DNA of 25,631 nucleotides from Bordetella parapertussis (GTDB lineage: Bacteria; Pseudomonadota; Gammaproteobacteria; Burkholderiales; Burkholderiaceae_B). Under the pieces are notes generated by a model that saw nothing but the letters and a program-made list of their open reading frames with translations, was not told the DNA's origin and searched no databases. Of the stretch, positions 1 to 8,744 are shown one piece after another. Where the stretch lies: positions 1 to 25,631 of the forward strand of contig CAMDEF010000052.1 of NCBI GenBank assembly GCA_945895265.1. Direction: 5' to 3'. Within the stretch, counting starts at the first letter, position 1, and the number at the start of each line of letters is the position of its first letter. The position numbers and the translations under genes were made by a program.

Positions 1-7
1 GGGCGTT

Positions 8-2227
8 TTAACTGGCTTTTACCTTGAGACGCCAAGCGTGCAACAAAGGCTCGGTATAGCCACTAGGCTGTACCAACCCTTTAAAGACTAAATCACGCGC
101 CGCGCGATAAGCCGACGAGGCTTCAAAGTTTGGCGACATTGGGGTGTACAGAGGGTCATTCGCGTTTTGTTGATCTACCACCTTTGCCATGCGTTGCAGG
201 GTTTCGGTGACCTGTGCCTCGTTTGTGATCCCGTGCAAGAGCCAGTTGGCGATGTGCTGGCTTGAAATTCTTAAGGTGGCGCGATCTTCCATCAGACCGA
301 CGTTGTGAATATCAGGCACTTTTGAGCAGCCCACGCCTTGATCGACCCAACGCACAACGTAGCCCAAAATCCCTTGGGCGTTGTTATCGAGTTCTTGTTG
401 AATATCGCTGGCTGACCACTTGGGGTCAGTGGCGACTGGCACAAGTAAAATTTCGTTGAGCAAGCGATCAATCTCGGCGTCGTTTGCGGTTTTTTCAAGG
501 CCCACTTGAATCTCTGCAACGTTGACTTGATGGTAATGCAATGCATGTAAGGTGGCTGCGGTAGGAGACGGTACCCAAGCAGTATTGGCACCAGCCTTTG
601 GGTGACCAATCTTTTGTTCTAGCATGGCGGCCATCAGGTCAGGCATCGCCCACATCCCTTTGCCGATCTGCGCGCGACCACGCAAACCGCAGGCTAAACC
701 TGTGAGCACATTGCTGCGTTCGTAGGCTGACAGCCAAGCGCTTGATTTCATGTCACCTTTGCGAAGCATCGGGCCAGCTTGCATCGCTGTGTGCATTTCG
801 TCGCCGGTGCGATCTAAAAAGCCGGTGTTGATGAAGGCCACTCTGGCACGAGCCTCGTTAATGCAGGCTTTCAGGTTGGCGCTGGTACGACGCTCTTCAT
901 CCATGATGCCAAGCTTGACAGTATTTGCAGGCAAACCCAAGAACCCTTCAACACGACCAAAGAGCTCGCTTGCAAACGCAACTTCAGCAGGGCCGTGCAT
1001 TTTAGGTTTAACGATATACACCGAACCCGTTCGCGAGTTGCCGTACAAGTGATCTTTGGTGCGCTTGAGATCATGCAGTGCAATCGTCACGGTTACGACT
1101 GCATCCAGGATACCTTCAAAAATTTCATTACCTTGGCCATCAAGAATAGCTGGGTTGGTCATCAGGTGACCGACGTTGCGTAAAAACAAAAGCGAACGAC
1201 CGTGCAGTGTCACTACGCCATCTTTAGCCTGAGTGGCACCAACACCCGCTTGGTATTTTCTGTCGGCATTCAATGTTCGGTTAAAGGTGTTTCCGTTTTT
1301 GGTCACGCTTTCAACCAGCGTGCCTTTTAAAATGCCAAGCCAGTTGCTGTAGGCCAAGACTTTATCGTCAGCATCGACCACTGCAACCGAGTCTTCGAGA
1401 TCAAGAATCGTCGATAGTGCCGACTCAATCACAATGTCGTTGACGCCAGCTTGGTCGTCTTTGCCAATACCTTTTGAATTATCGATCTGGATATCAATGT
1501 GCAGGCCGTTGTTGACTAATAAGATCGCTGAGGGTGTTGCCTCAGAGCCTTGGAAGCCGACAAATGTATTGGCCTCTGCCAGGCCCGTTGTTGCACCGTT
1601 TTTGAGCGAAGCCACCAACTTGCTTGCCTGAACGCTGTAACGTTGTACGTCGGCATGCGAGCCGTTAGCCAAGGGTGCGGCTTGATCAAGAAACTGACGA
1701 CCAAACGCGATGACTCGGGCACCGCGCACAGGGTTGTAGCCAGAGCTATTCGGCCCTGCTTTGGTGGCACCGTCGGTTTCAGGCAGCGCATCGGTGCCAT
1801 ACAGCGCGTCGTATAACGATCCCCAGCGGGCGTTGGCCGCGTTCAAGGCATAACGGGCATTGAGCACTGGGACAACCAGTTGTGACCCAGCTTGAAGCGC
1901 CAACTCGGCATCCACATTGGTCGTCGTGATCGTGACAGGCCCGGGCGTCGGTGCGAGGTAGCCGATCGAAGTGAGGTGGGCGCGATACCCCGCCATGTCT
2001 TGGATAGGGCCAGGGTGGGCGCGATGCCACTGATCCATCGCAGTTTGAATGCGATCGCGCTCGGCGAGCAAAGCAACATTTTTTGGTGACAAGTCATGTA
2101 CCAGTGCATCGAAACCTTGCCAGAAGGCGGTGCTGCTGACGCCACTGCCTGGCAGCACGCTGTCTTCAATAAAACGGTAGAGCGAGGTTGCAACTTGAAG
2201 GCGATGAATTTGAGTGCGTGCAGTCAT
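8..2227 (-). CDS. glcB: Malate synthase G
   Basis: Condenses glyoxylate with acetyl-CoA to give malate in the cytosol, the second step of the glyoxylate shunt and of glycolate use. The 739 residues match the usual length of the monomeric G isoform (about 720-740). Visible signature segments are [14 protein letters not shown] with the substrate arginine near R350, GIMDEERRT with the magnesium-binding glutamate near 444-445, FLDRTGDE with the magnesium-binding aspartate near D473, [12 protein letters not shown] with the conserved cysteine C634, and LMEDRATLR with the catalytic base near D648. The roles are transferred from the E. coli and Mycobacterium enzymes by motif alignment from memory. 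All active-site elements are present, so the gene looks intact. A weak AAGG lies about 10 bases before the ATG. No glycolate oxidase genes are next to it. Confidence 0.97.
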   Translation of the reverse strand: MTARTQIHRLQVATSLYRFIEDSVLPGSGVSSTAFWQGFDALVHDLSPKNVALLAERDRIQTAMDQWHRAHPGPIQDMAGYRAHLTSIGYLAPTPGPVTITTTNVDAELALQAGSQLVVPVLNARYALNAANARWGSLYDALYGTDALPETDGATKAGPNSSGYNPVRGARVIAFGRQFLDQAAPLANGSHADVQRYSVQASKLVASLKNGATTGLAEANTFVGFQGSEATPSAILLVNNGLHIDIQIDNSKGIGKDDQAGVNDIVIESALSTILDLEDSVAVVDADDKVLAYSNWLGILKGTLVESVTKNGNTFNRTLNADRKYQAGVGATQAKDGVVTLHGRSLLFLRNVGHLMTNPAILDGQGNEIFEGILDAVVTVTIALHDLKRTKDHLYGNSRTGSVYIVKPKMHGPAEVAFASELFGRVEGFLGLPANTVKLGIMDEERRTSANLKACINEARARVAFINTGFLDRTGDEMHTAMQAGPMLRKGDMKSSAWLSAYERSNVLTGLACGLRGRAQIGKGMWAMPDLMAAMLEQKIGHPKAGANTAWVPSPTAATLHALHYHQVNVAEIQVGLEKTANDAEIDRLLNEILLVPVATDPKWSASDIQQELDNNAQGILGYVVRWVDQGVGCSKVPDIHNVGLMEDRATLRISSQHIANWLLHGITNEAQVTETLQRMAKVVDQQNANDPLYTPMSPNFEASSAYRAARDLVFKGLVQPSGYTEPLLHAWRLKVKAS

Positions 2228-2378
2228 GCTCTAGAGGCCTTGCGTAAAAGAAATGGGTGACAGACGTTAGCTAGATTAGGCGGGGTGACGTCACGGTTAA
2301 TCCACCAGTAAGTTAGTTTACCGGAATTGCGCCAAAAGCCTGCTCTATTTACGAGTGAGGCGGGGGTAATGACTGAGC

Positions 2379-2426
2379 GCCAAGCTGGCCCTAAAACCAT
2401 GTCGGCAGATGGGTCTAGGGCTTGGC
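2379..2426 (-). terminator. Imperfect hairpin downstream of the cyanophycin synthetase-like gene
   Basis: GCCAAG and CCCTA on the left (2379-2393, with a 4-base bulge) pair with TAGGG and CTTGGC on the right (2416-2426). This gives 11 base pairs around a 22-base loop, about 30 bases past the stop codon of the upstream minus-strand gene. There is no clear U-tract, so it is a weak terminator candidate. It could equally be an RNA structure in the glcB leader. Confidence 0.3.
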
Positions 2427-2453
2427 CTTTAGGTCAGGTCTTAGTGGTCTGTG

Positions 2454-4625
2454 TTAGTACGAGCGTAGGCCGCTGCGGATCAGATCTAAAGGCAAGTTTA
2501 AGGCCCACGCCGCAGCGACTGAAGCCAGCACGGCAACGGTATTGTCTTGGGAGGCGGCATGCTGCCCTACCAAAACTGGAAGCTCTGAGGTTTTGCACAA
2601 GGGCGTGCGAAGCTTGCCTTGCGCCAAAACGATCTGGCCTGACTCGAGCAATACCGCCCACTTGTCTTCTGCGAGATGCGCTTGAATCACTGCCGAACTA
2701 GGCTCTTGGCTAAAGAAGATTAACGAGCTCTTGCAGAATTCAGTGATGGCCGCGACGTTGACATCATCGGCGTTGAGTACTCCCGTGCCGCTGGCGCAAA
2801 CCACGTCAATTTGTGTGCGATAGATTTTGATCAGATCGGCTGCGGTTTCGAAGGCGTGGTAAGCCACGCTTGGGCCCTTGAAGGCGTCATGAAAAGTGAT
2901 ATCGGTGACGATGCCTACCAAGCATTTGATGTAATCGAGCCCTTCGGTCAGGATTTGCATGCCGTTCGTTTCAACGACTGCGGCTTGAATCTGGCAATTT
3001 AATAGCAAGCGTTGAGTATTAGACCAAGTTGAAGAGACTGCCGAAGTGAGTACGCGATCATTGACTTTCACCCCCTCGCTGTTCGACAAGCCGGTGCACG
3101 CGCCATTGAGCCGCAGTAAATGAAACATCAGGTGCGTGACTAGCGTCGTGCCACTCGAGCCAGAGACGCCGATCAACGGAAAGGTTTTATCGTCTTCTGG
3201 TGGAAACATGTAATCAACGATTGCTTTGCCCACCTCGCGCGGTAGACCTTCGGCTGGCTTCAGATGCATCAAGAGCCCGGGCCCAGCGTTGACTTCTACG
3301 ATCGCACCATTCGTCTCTGAAAGGGGGCGAGAGATATCCTCGGTGACCAGATCGATACCGGCAACATCTAGTCCAACGGCTTTTGCGGCGACGGCCGCAA
3401 GCGCTGCGACTTCGGGATGAACGTCATCGGTGCAGTCAAAGGCAACATTGCCGTTGCGCTGAATCAAGACTTTGCAACCGAGTGGCGCAATGCTGTCAGC
3501 TTCAAACCCCTGACGTTTAAGCTCGAGGCGTGCCGCCGAATCAATGCGAACGGGATTTAGGGGCTGCTCTTCGCCACGCCCGCGGCGAGGGTCTGAGTTG
3601 ATTTGAAGCTCAATTAAGTCGTTGATCGTGTGGATGCCGTCGCCAATCACAAGCGCTGCTTGACCTTTTGCCGCGGCGGCAAGTTTGCCATTCACAATCA
3701 AGAGGCGATGTTCGTTACCACGAATGAAACGCTCAACCAACACCCCAGAGCCCTCGTCAACCGCGACGGCGTAGGCTGCCTCAATCTCTTGCTGCGTTTC
3801 GAGATTGATAAACACACCGCGTCCGTGGTTGCCGTCAACGGGTTTGACTACGACTGGCAAGCCCAGATCTTGGGCGGCTTCCCAGGCATCTTGTGCGTTT
3901 TGAACAGCACGACCTTGTGGGATCGGCACGCCGCAGGATTCTAAAAGTGACTTTGTTAAGTCTTTATCACGCGAGATCGTTTCGGCGATGGCGCTGGTCT
4001 GGTCAGTTTCTGCAGTCCAGATACGACGTTGTTGGTTGCCATAACCAAACTGAATCAGGTTGCCATTGTTTAAACGCACAGCTGGAATATCACGATCTTC
4101 GGCCGCTAAGACCATCGAGGCAGTGCTTGGGCCTAGACATAAATCTTGCGAGAGTTCTTTGATGTGTTCAAGCGCAGCCTCAAGGTCATAGGGTTGATCT
4201 TCAATCGCGGCCATGACCAGATCTCGACCGGCGTAGAGTGCAGCACGGGTCACCTCTTCTTGCCAACCACTGACAACAACTTTGTAGACACCGCGTGTCT
4301 CGGTTTCGCGTGCTCGCCCAAAACCATGACCGGGCAGGCCAGCGAGATCCTGTAGGGCGAGTGTCACATGTTCAAGAATGTGACAGGGCCAGGTGCCGGT
4401 TTGCAGGCGTTGCAAAAAGCCACCGCGCACGCCTGGACTACAGCGATGTTCGATCAGACTGGGCAGCCACGCGACTAGCCTCTCGTAGAGACCCGGTACA
4501 AGATTAGAGGGGCAATCCTCGAGGTCTCCGATGTCGACGACAGCCTCGAGGGCTGAGTAATACGTCCAGATATTTGGTCCGCGTAGGTAGATGACGCTCT
4601 TGATGACCATATCGCGTTTGTTCAT
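2454..4625 (-). CDS. Cyanophycin synthetase-like protein (CphA' type) with degenerate Mur-ligase half
   Basis: Cyanophycin synthetases polymerise aspartate and arginine: an ATP-grasp domain adds Asp and a Mur-ligase-like domain adds Arg. Here the N-terminal domain (LRGPNIWTY), the CphA-type HILEHVTLALQDLAG segment and the ATP-grasp core (VVVKPVDGNHGRGV, then EVNAGPGLL) are well kept. In the C-terminal half the Mur P-loop GTNGKT is replaced by GSSGTT, with the lysine missing, and the usual ARGG and DHLG segments are altered (ETNGMQIL, TFHDAF). Betaproteobacteria often carry a second CphA' copy beside a complete cphA; no partner synthetase or cyanophycinase is in this window. I start the gene at the ATG at 4625, because family similarity begins just after it. 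An in-frame ATG at 4763 adds 46 unrecognised residues and sits against a hairpin. Neither start has a good ribosome site. Whether it makes polymer is uncertain. Confidence 0.85.
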   Translation of the reverse strand: MNKRDMVIKSVIYLRGPNIWTYYSALEAVVDIGDLEDCPSNLVPGLYERLVAWLPSLIEHRCSPGVRGGFLQRLQTGTWPCHILEHVTLALQDLAGLPGHGFGRARETETRGVYKVVVSGWQEEVTRAALYAGRDLVMAAIEDQPYDLEAALEHIKELSQDLCLGPSTASMVLAAEDRDIPAVRLNNGNLIQFGYGNQQRRIWTAETDQTSAIAETISRDKDLTKSLLESCGVPIPQGRAVQNAQDAWEAAQDLGLPVVVKPVDGNHGRGVFINLETQQEIEAAYAVAVDEGSGVLVERFIRGNEHRLLIVNGKLAAAAKGQAALVIGDGIHTINDLIELQINSDPRRGRGEEQPLNPVRIDSAARLELKRQGFEADSIAPLGCKVLIQRNGNVAFDCTDDVHPEVAALAAVAAKAVGLDVAGIDLVTEDISRPLSETNGAIVEVNAGPGLLMHLKPAEGLPREVGKAIVDYMFPPEDDKTFPLIGVSGSSGTTLVTHLMFHLLRLNGACTGLSNSEGVKVNDRVLTSAVSSTWSNTQRLLLNCQIQAAVVETNGMQILTEGLDYIKCLVGIVTDITFHDAFKGPSVAYHAFETAADLIKIYRTQIDVVCASGTGVLNADDVNVAAITEFCKSSLIFFSQEPSSAVIQAHLAEDKWAVLLESGQIVLAQGKLRTPLCKTSELPVLVGQHAASQDNTVAVLASVAAAWALNLPLDLIRSGLRSY

Positions 4626-4776
4626 GAGACGGAAGAGTTCACTGTTGATGGCAAGGTGTCTATTATCGCCGATCAGAGGAGGTCTGTTCGTCGCCCTCTC
4701 GACCTTCGGGTTTGTGGCAGCCAAGCCTCTTCGGTTCTGTGCGTCGTACAGTATTTGAGCCATGAAACCGTTTAGA

Positions 4777-4804
4777 CTCTCTTTGCCTTAGCGGGCAAAG
4801 AGAG
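4777..4804. other. Perfect 11-bp hairpin between the aldo/keto reductase gene and the cyanophycin synthetase-like gene
   Basis: CTCTCTTTGCC (4777-4787) pairs perfectly with GGCAAAGAGAG (4794-4804) around a six-base loop. It lies 22 bases past the stop of the aldo/keto reductase gene and 13 bases before the upstream in-frame ATG of the next minus-strand gene. There is no T-run on either side, so it is not a classical intrinsic terminator. It may end or protect the upstream transcript, or occlude initiation at 4763. Confidence 0.6.
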
Positions 4805-4825
4805 CGATCTAGAACTTAGCAAAAT

Positions 4826-5851
4826 TTAGGATTGACGCGGGCGGCGCCCAACAATGGGGTATTGCGGATCAGTGAATCCGTGCGTGGAAGCGTAGCCAGG
4901 CGCGACACGTGCATCGACCACCGCCTCGTCTTCGGCGTTCAACGAGACAGACATTGCAGCAAGATAGTCTTGCCACTGCTCGAGCGTTCGGGGCCCGCCA
5001 ATCACACCGTTGATGAGTTTGTTGTTCAGCGCCCAGGCGATGGCAAACTGAGTTGGGCTCAACCCGCGACGCAAAGCATGCTCTTTTAAGGCGTTGGCCA
5101 CTTCAAAAGATTCGTTACGAAACTCGGTTTGATGCAAACGGCGGTCGCCGCGCCCCGCGCGACTCGAGGCCTCTGGTGCGACGTTGGGCTGATACTTGCC
5201 CGTTAACACGCCACGCGCCAGTGGGCTGTAGGCGACGACGCCCACGCCATAATGAGCGCAGCAGGGTAGCACTTCGGTTTCAATCATCCGCGTGACTGCG
5301 CTGTAAGGGGGCTGACACACAATTGGTGGCGGGATCCCCATTTTTCGAGCCATTTCAACCATCTTGGCAATGCGCCACGAGCGAAAATTAGACACACCGT
5401 AATAGCGAATTTTGCCAAGCTCAATGAGTCGGGCAAAGGTCGAGAGAGTCTCTTCCATTGGGGTGGCCTCGTCATCGCGGTGCATGTAGTAAACATCGAT
5501 CCAGTCGGTTGCCAGCCGTTTGAGACTGTTGTCGATCTCGGTCATGAGCCAACGTCTTGAGGTGCCTCGGTCGTTCGGCTCTTTACTCATGGGGTTAGCG
5601 ACTTTAGTCGCCACTATCCAACGGGCACGGTCTTGCGCGATCAAACGCCCGACCATGCGCTCAGAGTCACCGCCGGCATAGCTGTCGGCCGAGTCGATCG
5701 CGTTGTAGCCGGCAGCGCGGGTGGTTGCAATGATTTCTCTGGCAACGGTTTCGTCGGTTTGATCGCCGAACATCATGGTGCCTAGCCAAAGGCGCGGCAC
5801 GTAGAGGCCGCTGTGGCCCAGCGGGAAGTATTCGGGGGTTTTTTGCGTCAT
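4826..5851 (-). CDS. Aldo/keto reductase family oxidoreductase
   Basis: Cytosolic NADPH-dependent reductase of the (beta/alpha)8-barrel aldo/keto reductase superfamily; the substrate cannot be told from the sequence. The catalytic tetrad is visible: D53 and Y58 in IDSADSYAGG, K83 in VATKVANP and H124 in DVYYMHRDD. Cofactor-binding segments include YGVSNF, PYSAVTR, AYSPLARGVLTGKY and the late VIGGPRTLEQ. The 341-residue length is typical of the YhdN/Tas-like bacterial group. Its start lies 11 bases after the stop of the upstream solute-receptor gene, so the two are probably co-transcribed. That suggests it acts on a carbonyl intermediate from the imported compound, which is inference from position only. 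Confidence 0.93.
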   Translation of the reverse strand: MTQKTPEYFPLGHSGLYVPRLWLGTMMFGDQTDETVAREIIATTRAAGYNAIDSADSYAGGDSERMVGRLIAQDRARWIVATKVANPMSKEPNDRGTSRRWLMTEIDNSLKRLATDWIDVYYMHRDDEATPMEETLSTFARLIELGKIRYYGVSNFRSWRIAKMVEMARKMGIPPPIVCQPPYSAVTRMIETEVLPCCAHYGVGVVAYSPLARGVLTGKYQPNVAPEASSRAGRGDRRLHQTEFRNESFEVANALKEHALRRGLSPTQFAIAWALNNKLINGVIGGPRTLEQWQDYLAAMSVSLNAEDEAVVDARVAPGYASTHGFTDPQYPIVGRRPRQS

Positions 5852-5862
5852 GAGGCTTTTAA

Positions 5863-6838
5863 CTATTGAGGGATAATTTTTTGCAGCTCGATCACTTTCT
5901 TCCAGCGTGCAATATCTTTGCGAACAAGCTGCAGCATGTGGTCGGGCGAACCGCCTACGGCGATCGTGCCTTCGTCTTCAAGCCGAGTGTACACGGCGCG
6001 ATCTTTTAAAACGTTATTGAGTTCAGTGTTCAGTAAGGCAACGACTTCGCGCGGAATTCCTCGAGGGCCGCCCATAGATTTACTGTCAACGACATTGAAG
6101 TCTTTCACACCCTGTTCTTCAAAGGTCGGGACGTCGGGCAGAATGGCTAAACGAGACTCTCCAGCCACACCTAGGGCCCTGACGCGTTTTGACTTGACGT
6201 AAGGGGCGGTGAAGGTTGAGGTGCTGAGTAGAAGATCGACGTTACCCCCGAGCAAATCATTCATGGCGAGTGACGAGCCCTTGTAGGGTACGTGCACTAA
6301 CTTGATCTGTGCGAGGTACGCGAACTCTTCCATAGATAGATGTGCGATTGAGCCAACGCCGGCCGAGCCATGGGTGTACCGGTCGGGATTTTTTTTTTGC
6401 GGCGGCAATCAAATCGGTTGCGTTGCGAAAAGGAGAGTCGTTGTGCACCAGCAGCACCATCGGCGTTTGCGCAAGCGTGATGATGGGTTGCATGTCGAGA
6501 ATGGGATCAAAGGGAAGAGGGGCCAGCGCCGCTTGTATACAGTAACTGGTCGACATATTCAGCAGGGTGTAGCCATCAGGCACCGACTTCATGACATACG
6601 CCGAGCCCACGTTGCCGCCCGCGCCCGTACGGTTTTCAACGACGACCGGATTGTTGAGTCGCTCGGATAGTTTTTGCCCAGCGATTCTGGCGATCGCATC
6701 ACCCCCACCACCAGCTGAAAAAGGCACGACAAATCTAATCGTTTTGCTCGGAAATTTATCCTGTTGGGCAAACAGCGGAAACGCAATGGTCGCGAGACCA
6801 CCCAGCGCGGTCGAGCGGACAAAAGCACGTCTGTTCAT
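5863..6838 (-). pseudogene. Bug-family tripartite tricarboxylate transporter substrate-binding protein, split by a frameshift in an A10 tract
   Basis: Periplasmic solute receptor of the TctC/Bug family, greatly expanded in Burkholderiales, which captures carboxylates for a TctAB-type transporter. The first part has a signal peptide (MNRRAFVRSTALGG to LFAQQ) and the family motif KTIRFVVPFSAGGGGDAIAR, then runs to ATDLIAAAKKK. The second part resumes in another frame with NPDRYTHGSAGVGS and VPYKGSSLAMNDLLGG and ends normally. The join is a run of ten A on the coding strand (T at 6389-6398); nine would restore one frame of about 324 residues, the normal size. The ATG at 6838 is preferred over one at 6871 because of an AAGGGA ribosome site and the correct signal peptide. 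It may be a true mutation, slippage-tolerant, or a sequencing error. No TctA or TctB gene is nearby, as is common for Bug proteins. Confidence 0.88.
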
Positions 6839-6920
6839 GAGGTTCCCTTGAGTACTGGGTGGCTTAGGCAAACACTATATACCGGACATAGATCGTCGTT
6901 TTCTTGCATCGTCTTGGTGC

Positions 6921-8321
6921 TTAGGCTGCCTTGGAAAACTTGGCTAAGAAGGGGGTGAGTTCGCGAATATTTTTAATATGTTCAAGCTTCTCTAGCTTCG
7001 CAAATAGGGCAGGGATATCATTCGCGGGCAGCACACGTTTGGCGCAGTCGTTGAATTTCTCCCATAACTCTTCACTTGTTAAGGGGTAGTCGCCGCCACG
7101 TCCAACCAAGCTATTAATGCGACGCGATACAGTACGCCCGTCTTTCAAGGCCACAATGACTTCGGCACCAAATTGATCGGGTGAGTCGTCGGGCATATCG
7201 GGGTGTGGCGCGGCAGTCGTTTTTGCCATGATCGCTCGTACCTTACTATCAAAGTGCGCATCCCCTTCAAAGTCGTCAAGACGCACGGCACCATCAACTA
7301 ATGCGCGCGCCACTGCATATTGCACCGAGAATTTGGCGGCTAACGGTGTCTGTGGATCTGGATTGTTGGTATGCGGCAGGCGACGGCGATGCGGCATGAT
7401 GTCGACCTTTTCAATGTCTTGTGGGCTGAAGGTTTCTTGTTGTCGCAGTTGAAGCGCCATGGTGACGGCAGGGTGGGTGCTACCGCAGCAGGCAAACTGC
7501 TTAAGCCCCATGCTCGGGCTTAAGACCTCTAGAGGATTGGCCCAGTTTTCAAAAATCAAACTGGCGTCATAATTGCCTTTGCCGTTGAACGCATTGAAAA
7601 AGCCTTGATGGTGCTCAAGCGCTTCAGGATTGGCATCGTAGCCCGCGTCGGCCATGAGAGCCGCCAATAAACCGTTACGCGCGCACTGACCCACGTGAAG
7701 AGGCTTGACCATGGTGCCGAAGTTAGCTTTGATACCCGAGGCGAACGAGGCGGCAATGGCCAGTGCAATCGCTTGCTTTTTGGCGTCGAGCCTAAGCAAA
7801 TGTCCCGCAGCAGCGGCGGCACCAAAGACACCGAGTGTTGCTGTTGGATGCCAGCCTTTGTCATAGTGATAGAAGTTGACGGCGCGCGCCAGTCGAATTT
7901 CAGTTTCAATCCCGACGACATACGACTGAAGCAGTTCGAGGCCCGAGTTACCGCGCTCTTCGGCGATTGCCATCAAGGGCGCGACCAACGGCGCAGATTG
8001 ATGCCCGCCCATTGGTTGGCTAAAGTCATCGTAATCCAAGGCGTGCGAGGCGGTGCCGTTGATAAACGTTGCATCAAGTGCTGAAGTCTTTTGTGCCGTG
8101 CCAAAAATCGTACAGACACCTGGCGCTGCGGCAACCCCAGGTGTGCGCAACAGGTTTGTGGTGCAGGGCTCAATGGCGCCAGCAAGTGAGACGCCTAAGG
8201 TGTCGATAATTGCCGTGCGCGACAACATGATGGCTTGCGGAGTGATGGCCTTGAGGTCAAAAGACACGATACGCTCGGCGATTTGCTCAAGCACAGTTTG
8301 AGTGGCGTGTGGCTGATTCAT
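6921..8321 (-). CDS. MmgE/PrpD family protein (copy 1)
   Basis: Belongs to the superfamily that includes 2-methylcitrate dehydratase PrpD and cis-aconitate decarboxylase; members dehydrate, isomerise or decarboxylate tricarboxylic acids. The helical N-terminal domain shows TAIIDTLGVSLAGA, FINGTASHALDYDD and the GWHPTATLGVFGAAAA segment around the active site. The C-terminal domain starts after KQFACCGSTHPAVTM. The 466 residues are a full family length. A GGAT motif precedes the ATG. The Bug receptor begins 82 bases downstream on the same strand and the aldo/keto reductase follows, so these form a likely uptake-and-catabolism operon. It is not PrpD proper by context, because prpB, prpC and acnD are absent. 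The substrate is unknown. Confidence 0.92.
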   Translation of the reverse strand: MNQPHATQTVLEQIAERIVSFDLKAITPQAIMLSRTAIIDTLGVSLAGAIEPCTTNLLRTPGVAAAPGVCTIFGTAQKTSALDATFINGTASHALDYDDFSQPMGGHQSAPLVAPLMAIAEERGNSGLELLQSYVVGIETEIRLARAVNFYHYDKGWHPTATLGVFGAAAAAGHLLRLDAKKQAIALAIAASFASGIKANFGTMVKPLHVGQCARNGLLAALMADAGYDANPEALEHHQGFFNAFNGKGNYDASLIFENWANPLEVLSPSMGLKQFACCGSTHPAVTMALQLRQQETFSPQDIEKVDIMPHRRRLPHTNNPDPQTPLAAKFSVQYAVARALVDGAVRLDDFEGDAHFDSKVRAIMAKTTAAPHPDMPDDSPDQFGAEVIVALKDGRTVSRRINSLVGRGGDYPLTSEELWEKFNDCAKRVLPANDIPALFAKLEKLEHIKNIRELTPFLAKFSKAA

Positions 8322-8744
8322 AACAATAATCCTGATTTTCTATGTGATTGTGCGGCGCGTTGGCTCGCGCTCGCGGCAGTTCGGTAGAGGCGCTGCGCCT
8401 GTCCGATAAGAGCCGTCATGCAGTTTCCAATTCTTTTTTTGCACAGTGACTGCAACTATATGCCGTTAGGCAGTTTGTGGCGAATGACAAGGTGAGTCGA
8501 TTAGGGATAACCCTGTATTGATCTCTTCAGCCTCTAAGATTCCAAATAGTGGAGTTTCATCTGCTTCATGGATCAGAAATTGCGAGAGAATGATCAGGCG
8601 TAAACTTTCACGATAGATGCGGCAAAATCATTCGAGAATGAGCACGCGCAATCTGTCAAAAACAAGTGGGCGACATCTACCAATAATGAACTGGCGCAAT
8701 CTACCAACCAAGTCGCAGAAAAAAACAACCGAGACTCACCTAAA
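8322..8744. promoter_or_regulatory. Divergent spacer between two MmgE/PrpD genes with a 13-bp palindrome
   Basis: This 423-base stretch separates two oppositely transcribed paralogues and should hold both promoters. I see a perfect palindrome AGGCGCTGCGCCT at 8388-8400, about 70 bases before the minus-strand start. There is also a T7 run near 8428-8436, an AGGG-ATAA-CCCT minihairpin near 8500, and degenerate 24-bp repeats close to the plus-strand gene (listed separately). No convincing -35/-10 pair stood out on either strand. The regulator is not encoded in the spacer. Confidence 0.45.
8568..8744 (+). repeat. Degenerate 24-bp in-frame repeats upstream of the second MmgE/PrpD gene, with a remnant start and an ochre codon
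   Basis: From 8622 to 8717 four consecutive 24-base units line up codon for codon. Each starts with A-(Q/K/T)-S-(T/V/F) when read in the frame of the downstream gene, for example AQSVKNKW and AQSTNQVA. A weaker earlier unit (8598-8621) begins GCG TAA ACT TTC, where others have GCG CAA TCT, so one C-to-T change would explain the TAA at 8601. Ahead of it the frame is open back to an ATG at 8568 (MDQKLRENDQ). After the TAA the frame stays open into the gene. This may be an old repetitive N-terminal extension cut off by a nonsense mutation, or simply low-complexity leader DNA. Confidence 0.45.

Noticed and set aside
1779..2193. Several frames of 80-120 codons antisense or out of frame to malate synthase
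   Set aside because: Arg/Pro-rich compositions typical of off-frame translation of a GC-rich gene.
8500..8516. Ten-base match to the start of the I-SceI homing-site sequence (TAGGGATAAC)
   Set aside because: The rest of the 18-bp site does not match; coincidence.
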